From Leptospira sp. 96542 (GTDB lineage Bacteria; Spirochaetota; Leptospiria; Leptospirales; Leptospiraceae): DNA of 38,136 nt. A program made the translations under genes and the position numbers. Of the stretch, positions 32,051-38,136 are shown in pieces; position 1 is the first letter of the stretch; the number at the start of each line of letters is the position of its first letter. The notes beneath the pieces were generated by a model that did not search any database, was not told where the DNA came from, and worked only from the letters and a program-made list of their open reading frames with translations. The DNA lies in NCBI GenBank assembly GCA_029310945.1, contig JARJFC010000038.1, forward strand, positions 1-38,136, written 5' to 3'.

Positions 32051-32255
32051 TAAATGTCACCTAATGATTCGTTCTGATTATAAAAACCAAAATTTTATTT
32101 GGTCAGGATAAATCGAAATGTTTTTATCATTTGTCGTTTTTTCTTGGACAAAAGAGACAAAATCACTTACGAATCATTTTTAATTCGAAAAAAGCTAAGC
32201 TAAATTTGGATTGCAAAATGAATTCTTACATAGAATATCTGCATTAGTACTTATT
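32051..32255. promoter_or_regulatory. Divergent intergenic region with a 10-bp inverted repeat
   Basis: This 205-base gap separates the thioesterase (minus) from the beta-propeller lipoprotein (plus). It is A/T-rich and contains AATGATTCGT (32063-32072) and its exact reverse complement ACGAATCATT (32169-32178), 96 bases apart. One copy lies 12 bases upstream of the thioesterase ATG. I see no convincing -35/-10 pair and no further gene. Confidence 0.35.
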
Positions 32256-34514
32256 ATGCGAAAGATTTTTGTCTATTTTTTATTTCCAATCCTCCTTTTC
32301 TGCAATCCCCCGAAGTTGTCAAATGGTTGCGACCCAAAGTCAGATGCCTTTCTAATGAGCGTCCTCCTCCGAGCTTTTTTATCTGATAATTCCCCTTCTT
32401 GTTTCCCTGGATTTGCACCTTTAGAAATCGATTATTGGGGTATATTTAAAGACGGAGGTGCCGTAGCCACTCTCAATTCACTCATAATCCATAACGACGA
32501 ACTACTGATTGGTGGCAGTTTTGATTATTTAGGACCAAACCCAGGGTCTGGTTATCATCTGGATACAAATTCTGGAAAACTCATTTCTAGTTCAGAGTGC
32601 CCATATCTACAATTGAATGCTAGTTCAAGGGCGGCTGTTTCCGATGGTGCTGGTGGTTATTATATTGGTGGTTCGTTTACTCATGTGCGAGGACACTACC
32701 GTCCAACCATTGTGCATATGTATGGCAATTGCAAAATAAATTTTCATTTTAACCCCCATATTGATATTGGGGCAAATATATATTCAATGGTTATATATGG
32801 CGATAAACTCTATTTAGGTGGTGTTTTCAGTATCAGTGGGGCTACAAGATATTTGGTGGCTCTCAATCGTTTTACAGGCGAATTGGATGCATGGAATCCA
32901 AATGTAAATAGTGCAGTGGAAAAACTTTTAATACACGATAACAAACTCTACATAGGTGGGCAATTCACAGATATTGACGGCAATGCAAAAAATAGGCTCG
33001 CCCGGTTCGATCTCACAACAGGAGCTCTTGATCCTTGGACGACAACTGCAGGTATCAATTCCACTGTCAGAGGTTTGGCAATGGGCGTTATTTCGGGCTC
33101 ACCTCGGTTATTTGTTTGTGGAGGATTCACAAATTTTGCAATCGCAGTGGACACAACCACGGGAAACCAAATTGTTTGGGATCCTGGTCTATCAGCCATT
33201 GCAGACACCATAGCAGTAGCCAGTGAGACTGTTTATATTGGTGGGGCGTTTACGACTGTCAATGGAAGTGTTGTGAGAGCGGGTTTTGCTTCGTTTGATG
33301 CAAACACAGCAAATACAGGTGCTGATTTCAATTTGGCTGGTGCGGGGATTTCCGTAAGTCAAATTTTGGAACATTCTGGACGGATCTTTATTTTTGGTAA
33401 CTTCAATTCTATTCTGGGGTCTTCCCGAAATTATGCGGCGAGCATTGATGTAACGACAAACACTCTGACCGATTGGAATCCACATTTTACGGCTCCATTC
33501 CAATACCCATCCGGTTTTGCAGCACTTCCTAGTGATGGGAAGAGAATATTGGTACCGGGTGCTTTAGGATCTGTAAATCCCGTTAGACGGTACAATCTAG
33601 CATCCGTTTCACTAAAGACTGGTTTACCTTCCAATTGGGAACCGTTTGTCAATGGGGAAGTGTTTCAATTGTACACAAGCCAAGGCCAGATGTATGTTGG
33701 TGGAGCCTTCACCAATGTGAGTGGACAAACGAGAACCCACCTTGCATCTTACAATCTTACTAATTTTGAGTTAACTTCTCTCAATCCAAACATCACAGGT
33801 AACTTTGTATCAAGGTTCATGGCTGACCAATCCAACCTATATTTCACTGGCAATTTTACCCAAGTCAATCTCACAAACCGTGGCAACGCGGCCTCACTCC
33901 GCCTTTCCGATGGGAGTCTCGGATCTTGGGTTCCACAACCTGCCGTTGGTGTGAATGGGATCATCGATGCGGGAGATAAAATTTTCATTGCAGGTGGGTT
34001 CGCAGGCGGCGCTGGTGGAGGCTCTTGCCCTGCTTATATTTGCGGAGTCTTAAAAACCTCGGGTACAGCTGTGCCTGGGTTTCCTTCGACCGCTCCGACC
34101 AATGGCATTGAGGGAGTCGTATCATATAACGAAAAATTGTACATCGGCGGATTTTTTGATACAATCGGTGGAGTTACCAACAATCATATGGCAAGTTTAA
34201 CTTTAGCGACGGGGGTTTTTGAACCCAACCGCTTTAGTATCATCGGAGGCATTGTATACGGATTGTTCGTCAATGACAAAGGATTACTCGTAGCCCCAGG
34301 AACATTCACCGAAGCGAATGGAATGCCTGCAAAAGAAATTGCTGCCATCAACCTAAACAATGATAAAGTTTTACCATGGTCACCAAACCAAGAAGGTGTC
34401 ATCACTGAATTGAAATTTTATAACGACTACGTTTTCCTTGCGGGTAGTGTAAGTTCCATCCAATACAAACCCGTAGGAAATTATGGAATTGCCAAACTGC
34501 CTAACCTAGAGTGA
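32256..34514 (+). CDS. Large beta-propeller-type repeat lipoprotein
   Basis: The start at ATG 32256 begins a lipoprotein signal (FPILLFC, Cys16); the upstream TTG at 32211 adds a hydrophilic stretch before it and is less likely. The 752-residue protein is built from about a dozen degenerate repeats of 40-55 residues. Each has a core like LYIGGxFTxxxGxxRxxLAxxDxxTGxLxxW, for example LYIGGQFTDIDGNAKNRLAR near 232 and VYIGGAFTTVNGS near 328. This is the style of delta-60/propeller repeats in extracellular proteins. It is probably displayed on a membrane surface. Two cysteine clusters occur, near the N-terminus and in GGGSCPAYICG. It ends one base before the convergent patatin gene. Confidence 0.8.
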   Translation: MRKIFVYFLFPILLFCNPPKLSNGCDPKSDAFLMSVLLRAFLSDNSPSCFPGFAPLEIDYWGIFKDGGAVATLNSLIIHNDELLIGGSFDYLGPNPGSGYHLDTNSGKLISSSECPYLQLNASSRAAVSDGAGGYYIGGSFTHVRGHYRPTIVHMYGNCKINFHFNPHIDIGANIYSMVIYGDKLYLGGVFSISGATRYLVALNRFTGELDAWNPNVNSAVEKLLIHDNKLYIGGQFTDIDGNAKNRLARFDLTTGALDPWTTTAGINSTVRGLAMGVISGSPRLFVCGGFTNFAIAVDTTTGNQIVWDPGLSAIADTIAVASETVYIGGAFTTVNGSVVRAGFASFDANTANTGADFNLAGAGISVSQILEHSGRIFIFGNFNSILGSSRNYAASIDVTTNTLTDWNPHFTAPFQYPSGFAALPSDGKRILVPGALGSVNPVRRYNLASVSLKTGLPSNWEPFVNGEVFQLYTSQGQMYVGGAFTNVSGQTRTHLASYNLTNFELTSLNPNITGNFVSRFMADQSNLYFTGNFTQVNLTNRGNAASLRLSDGSLGSWVPQPAVGVNGIIDAGDKIFIAGGFAGGAGGGSCPAYICGVLKTSGTAVPGFPSTAPTNGIEGVVSYNEKLYIGGFFDTIGGVTNNHMASLTLATGVFEPNRFSIIGGIVYGLFVNDKGLLVAPGTFTEANGMPAKEIAAINLNNDKVLPWSPNQEGVITELKFYNDYVFLAGSVSSIQYKPVGNYGIAKLPNLE

Positions 34515-34515
34515 T

Positions 34516-35526
34516 CTATATCTTTATTTTTCGTTTTGTTTTTGCAAAATGCGCTTTTATAAGACTCAGCGCAGCTTCCCCTTTCGAAGCACCGAGCAAA
34601 ACAGTTTTATAAAGTTTTGTCCGTATAGTAGTCGTTAGTTGAACTGGGAGTGGTTCATCTGGAGCAATGGGTATTATTTTGATACCTTTTGGTGGTGTGA
34701 TGACAAGTTTTCTCGCCAAATTAAAGTGGTGGTGGTGGAAACGGCGCATCAACCTTCGGATGGTTCGGTGTTTGGGAAAAGCAAAAAAACTAGTAAACCG
34801 ACTGATACGATTGGAAATATGCTTGATTGGTGAATTCATAATCACCACAATTTCTTTGTAACCAGCTTCGATCAAATCTTGGATCGGAAGTGGATTTAAA
34901 ATTGCGGCGTCAGAATATAATTTTCCATCTAACGTGTGCTTTCCGCGAGTGGCAATGGGGAGAGAAGTCGCTGCTTTTAACAAATCGAAAATATTATTTG
35001 ATGTGGCTTTGATATATTCGATCGAATTTGTGTGTAAATTGCTCACTGCCACAACAAAAGGAGGGATTCCTTTTTTATCCAAACCTTCGTTTTCCAATCG
35101 CACTTTTTTACGAAAAATAAAATCGATCAGATACTCTTGGTTGAGAAGGGTTTTACCTTGGAACGGGTGTAATAAGGAGATGAGCCTTCGACCTGACAAA
35201 TCTTTGTACCAAACTCCAACAGCTCTTTCACTTTTGCCAGGTTCTGCGTTCGGCATTGCCACATAATACGCCGCAGAACAAGCACCAGATGAAACACCTA
35301 CCACCAAGTCAAAGTAATTTGGTTGCAAAATTTTATTCCAAGAATACAAAACTCCGCCAGAAAATGCGCCCTTCATACCCCCACCTTCAACAAGGAGTGC
35401 ACGTTTTGAACCCCGGGCTTTGGGGAGATAGGATGAAGGATTTAATGAATTTTCCACTACACTGTCAGAATCCGAAAACCGAAAAAAGTTGCAAAAATTT
35501 TCTAAACCCTTGGGAGTTATTTTCAA
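34516..35526 (-). CDS. Patatin-like phospholipase (YjjU-type)
   Basis: The 336-residue protein has the oxyanion-hole loop GGGMKG (48-53) and the nucleophile elbow GVSSG (77-81, Ser79). It also has a C-terminal Asp block reading YSDAAILNPLP, where D206 takes the place of the DGG/DGA aspartate. The glycine after the Asp is Ala, an uncommon variant. A basic, His-rich segment (RRLMRRFHHHHF, about 258-269) could contact phospholipid head groups. Patatins hydrolyse phospholipids or other acyl esters. There is no signal peptide, so a cytoplasmic or membrane-peripheral location is likely. Confidence 0.88.
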   Translation of the reverse strand: MKITPKGLENFCNFFRFSDSDSVVENSLNPSSYLPKARGSKRALLVEGGGMKGAFSGGVLYSWNKILQPNYFDLVVGVSSGACSAAYYVAMPNAEPGKSERAVGVWYKDLSGRRLISLLHPFQGKTLLNQEYLIDFIFRKKVRLENEGLDKKGIPPFVVAVSNLHTNSIEYIKATSNNIFDLLKAATSLPIATRGKHTLDGKLYSDAAILNPLPIQDLIEAGYKEIVVIMNSPIKHISNRISRFTSFFAFPKHRTIRRLMRRFHHHHFNLARKLVITPPKGIKIIPIAPDEPLPVQLTTTIRTKLYKTVLLGASKGEAALSLIKAHFAKTKRKIKI

Positions 35527-35593
35527 ATCCCACCCCCAGAACTGAACAAATTAAGATTTCATTTCGGGAAACCCCTGTACACCCTAGGTCAGA

Positions 35594-36868
35594 ATGAGTT
35601 CCCCTTATACCTTCGAAATCGAAATATTAAAATCAGAACTAAAACGTGCCCGCGCCCTTTTTTGGATCTTTTTCATTGGGGCAGCCATTCTTTTTTTGCA
35701 GGTGTTTTTCATCCAGTGGAGCATCGGTACCATCCGCAAACCCCCATTCCCTGTCTGGGTTCCATCTGCCTATTTTTCACTGAACGCTTTGTACGCTTTC
35801 ACCATTTATAAAAAAATGGAAGCAGCAGTAAAAGCCAGAAAGAAGGTCAAACTCTCTTTACGCTACCTAGGAGCTTTTGTTGAGAGTAGCATCCCCACCA
35901 TCATTTTACTCTACCTGGGTTTGCATTACCACAAACCAGTTCTCAGTTTTGTAACTCCACCAGAGTTTGCTTACTTTTTCTTTATTATTTTGGCAACACT
36001 AAGACTCGACGTCAAACTAGCGTTATTTATTGGTGTGGTTTCTTGGTTACAATACATATTGCTAGCCATGTATTTTATTTCCATAACAGACAATGCCGGT
36101 CTCGATCCCCTTTTAACTTCCAAACCTATGTATTTCGCTAAAGCAAATTTGATATTTGTCGGTGCCCTTATTTCCGCCTATGTTTCTAAAATCAATCGTG
36201 AAACTTTTTTGAACACCTTACAAGCTGAAGCTGAAAGAAACCAAATTCGTTCACTATTCGGACAACATGTATCCCCAGAAGTTGTCAATACCTTGCTCGA
36301 ACAGAGAGATGATTGGGATGGTGAAGAAAAAGAAGTTTGTATATTATTTTTTGATATTCGTAATTTTACAAAATTTTCCGAAACCCAAAAACCCGCCGAA
36401 CTCATTCGGTTCCTCAATGCAATCTTCCAAGAAACCATCCACTGCGTAAATGAACACCATGGCATTGTGAACAAATTTCTAGGAGATGGATTCATGGCCG
36501 TGTTTGGTGCACCCATTACCAAAGAGGATCATATCCTCGCGTGTACTCTCGCCGCAAAGGCCATCCGAAAAAGGATTGCAGATTTGATTGCTACCCAAGT
36601 CATTCCTCCCATCCAAATCGGTATGGGTATCCATGCAGGAGAAGTGATCACGGGCAATGTTGGATCAAATGAACGCAAAGAATACACAGTCATCGGAGAC
36701 GTGGTCAATTTGGCATCAAGGCTCGAACAACTCACAAAAGAATTTGCTGTGGATACCATACTTTCCGAATCCGTAGCAAAGGAATTAAAAGCCGATGAAA
36801 CTATCTTCCTTGGTGATACCAAGGTAAAGGGTAAAGAAAATCTTATCCCTGTGTATCAATTATTATAA
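35594..36868 (+). CDS. Membrane-bound class III adenylate cyclase
   Basis: The 424-residue protein has about six membrane helices (roughly 21-43, 56-72, 90-111, 126-135, 141-162, 182-198), a short linker and a class III catalytic domain (about 245-420). Both metal aspartates are present: D254 in FFDIRNFT and D298 in KFLGDGF. The adenine-selecting pair is K294 and D369 (EYTVIGD), and the transition-state Arg is R376 in NLASRLE, so it should make cAMP. The membrane part resembles MASE-type sensor domains. AGGTCA precedes the ATG. No cAMP receptor lies nearby; a PilZ-type gene follows. Confidence 0.92.
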   Translation: MSSPYTFEIEILKSELKRARALFWIFFIGAAILFLQVFFIQWSIGTIRKPPFPVWVPSAYFSLNALYAFTIYKKMEAAVKARKKVKLSLRYLGAFVESSIPTIILLYLGLHYHKPVLSFVTPPEFAYFFFIILATLRLDVKLALFIGVVSWLQYILLAMYFISITDNAGLDPLLTSKPMYFAKANLIFVGALISAYVSKINRETFLNTLQAEAERNQIRSLFGQHVSPEVVNTLLEQRDDWDGEEKEVCILFFDIRNFTKFSETQKPAELIRFLNAIFQETIHCVNEHHGIVNKFLGDGFMAVFGAPITKEDHILACTLAAKAIRKRIADLIATQVIPPIQIGMGIHAGEVITGNVGSNERKEYTVIGDVVNLASRLEQLTKEFAVDTILSESVAKELKADETIFLGDTKVKGKENLIPVYQLL

Positions 36869-37108
36869 TTTTTTTGTCACACAACTTGCGGTTTTGTACG
36901 ATACGCTTGGGCTAGATCATCAGGAAATCCCTAATAATATTTGCCGAGTGAATCCCAAAATGAGAGTCCATAAAAAAAACAGTGCGGCTCTGCTAATTCA
37001 AGGCTTTTTCTTGCAACTTTTTACGTCTATCGTATTGTCACCATTAAGGGTCTGGAAATTTATTTCCTACCTTAATTGAAAAAATACTTTGGATTTGGAA
37101 ATTAATTT
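36869..37108 (+). promoter_or_regulatory. Intergenic region with a candidate sigma70-like promoter
   Basis: This 240-base gap follows the cyclase gene. A possible promoter is TTGCAA (37011-37016), a 16-base spacer, and TATTGT (37033-37038), about 70 bases before the next ATG. A 61-codon frame from TTG at 36894 is present but has no ribosome site and a composition unlike its neighbours, so I do not call it. I see no terminator hairpin or RNA gene. Confidence 0.3.
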
Positions 37109-38136
37109 ATGCGTGCAATGGATCAAATCACTGGGAAAGAACAAAAAAACCATGTCATTTTACATTATCTCTTAAACCAAAACATACAAGGAACTTGGTC
37201 GAACTTAGAACAAACCTTAAAGATCACCCATGCTGTTCCCAATTCAGATGAAATTGGTATAGAGTTTTCTGAACCATGGGAAGTTACCGTTGGCTCAACT
37301 GTCGTACTTGCCAAACTACTAGCGCGTTATGTCGAATTGACCTGCCTCATCACCAAAGTGGTCTCTCCCACAAAGGCTCAGTGCAAAGTCGAAAAGGTAT
37401 CCATAGCTAAAAAAGAAAGAAATAACCCTCGTTATTCTATTTCAGACGAAGGTATTGTGAGTGTTACAAATATCGTCAGTTCAAAAACAATCATCGAAGC
37501 CAATATGTTCAACATTCCTACATTGGTTCGTGTCAATTTCGAAGATTATAAAAAACGTCTGGCTTTACGATCTGGCGAACCTCCTATGTTGGATATTTTT
37601 AAATCGGGAATGGAACGTAAATACGATGTAGTAAAATCCAAACAAAAAATTCTCTACATTGCTGATTACTTAAATCCAAATTCGTATACTATGAACGAAG
37701 AAGGTTTTATCAATTATGAAGATGAAATTGATGACCAAACTGAAAGTTTAATCAAACTTGCAAAAGATAAAAAAATAAAATCAGAGCTTATATTACCAAT
37801 TTTGTATACAAATGAGTTGGATGAAATCATTCCTATCGGATACTTTGCCTTACAAACCAAAGAAAACCCCATCACAAGAGAAGATTTAGAATATTACAAA
37901 CTTCAACTAGAAGAAATGGTAGAACGAATCAAAGATGCGAATCTCATGAAAACTGTGGATAAATTTCCTGTTTTGGATTTATCTACCACTGGTTTAAGGT
38001 TAAAAGTCAGTGAAGGGAATTTAGTGGAGACACTGCCAAAACAAAAAGGTTTTTTACTTGAGCTTGTGTTTAAGTTACAAACGCCTTTTCGTTTCTTTGC
38101 AAAAGTTGCCTGGTCAAAAAAAGATCCAAACGGTGA
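37109..38136 (+). CDS. PilZ-type c-di-GMP receptor with inserted GAF-like region (DUF1577-like), cut by window end
   Basis: The gene starts at ATG 37109 and runs off the right edge with 342 codons visible. The N-terminal 95 residues look like a YcgR/PilZN-type beta domain. The PilZ signatures are split: RxxxR is RNNPR at 104-108, and DxSxxG is DLSTTG at 290-295. Between them lie about 180 residues whose end (SELILPILYT to EDLEYYKLQL, about 225-267) resembles a GAF domain. Leptospira encode many such proteins under the name DUF1577. If PilZ is functional it would bind c-di-GMP. The adenylate cyclase upstream is on the same strand but 240 bases away. Confidence 0.6.
   Translation, partial: MRAMDQITGKEQKNHVILHYLLNQNIQGTWSNLEQTLKITHAVPNSDEIGIEFSEPWEVTVGSTVVLAKLLARYVELTCLITKVVSPTKAQCKVEKVSIAKKERNNPRYSISDEGIVSVTNIVSSKTIIEANMFNIPTLVRVNFEDYKKRLALRSGEPPMLDIFKSGMERKYDVVKSKQKILYIADYLNPNSYTMNEEGFINYEDEIDDQTESLIKLAKDKKIKSELILPILYTNELDEIIPIGYFALQTKENPITREDLEYYKLQLEEMVERIKDANLMKTVDKFPVLDLSTTGLRLKVSEGNLVETLPKQKGFLLELVFKLQTPFRFFAKVAWSKKDPNG

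Noticed and set aside
36894..37079. 61-codon plus-strand frame from TTG between the cyclase and the PilZ-type gene
   Set aside because: No ribosome site, a TTG start, no family character, and it overlaps the best promoter candidate of the next gene.
1..38136. CRISPR arrays, tRNA/rRNA genes, insertion sequences, prophage or integrase genes
   Set aside because: No regularly spaced direct repeats, cloverleaf sequences, transposase or integrase-like proteins or terminal inverted repeats were found, and most intergenic gaps are too short to hold them.

Overview
The window looks like chromosomal DNA of a Leptospira species, probably of the saprophytic (L. biflexa-like) branch. The evidence is moderate-to-low G+C, Leptospira-typical families (a DUF1564-like protein, a DUF1577/PilZ-like protein, a very long spirochaete coiled-coil protein), loose spirochaetal lipoboxes and many TTG/GTG-adjacent starts. 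No read or database was available, so the species is inference. I saw no rRNA, tRNA, CRISPR, insertion sequence or prophage. No gene-free stretch exceeds 300 bases. The two largest gaps (36869-37108 and 32051-32255) are described as features.

Layout. (1) 1-3035: a cytochrome c oxidase biogenesis locus. On the minus strand lie the start of coxB, a SCO1-type copper chaperone and a 49-residue membrane protein. Divergent to them are ctaA and ctaB for heme A/O synthesis. (2) 3080-4622: two TPM-domain membrane proteins. (3) 10128-4641, minus strand: a TIGR01777 epimerase, a lipoprotein cytochrome c, a small Cys-pair protein, a STAS protein, a citrate-synthase-family protein whose catalytic residues are partly replaced, and a 7TM SpoIIE-type phosphatase. 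(4) 10201-17853: a tightly overlapped seven-gene operon. It encodes a membrane-anchored protein, a MoxR AAA+ ATPase, an unknown, an HExxH plus VWA protein, an unknown, an adenylate-forming ligase-like enzyme and bifunctional NadR. (5) 18667-17816: a PhyH-like 2OG oxygenase that converges on and overlaps nadR, followed upstream by a short helical protein and an ICMT-like methyltransferase (possibly LmtA). (6) 19736-22326: a PlsC-like acyltransferase, a GHKL-fold protein and a diiron ferritin-like protein. (7) 22432-28696: a 1076-residue coiled-coil protein with an HTH-like tail, a 67-residue bacterial histone-fold protein, map, a small secreted Cys-rich peptide, a single-domain response regulator, thiM and thiE. 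(8) 28710-38136: lepB, queG (sharing a CATG start with a divergent gene), a DUF1564-like gene, a thioesterase, a beta-propeller lipoprotein, a patatin, a class III adenylate cyclase and a PilZ-type protein cut by the window end.

Most promising for follow-up are the histone-fold gene embedded between a giant coiled-coil/HTH protein and map, the MoxR/VWA-protease/ligase/NadR operon, and the citrate-synthase homologue with an altered catalytic triad. Signalling is well represented: a PP2C phosphatase, a STAS protein, a GHKL protein, a lone receiver, an adenylate cyclase and a likely c-di-GMP receptor.
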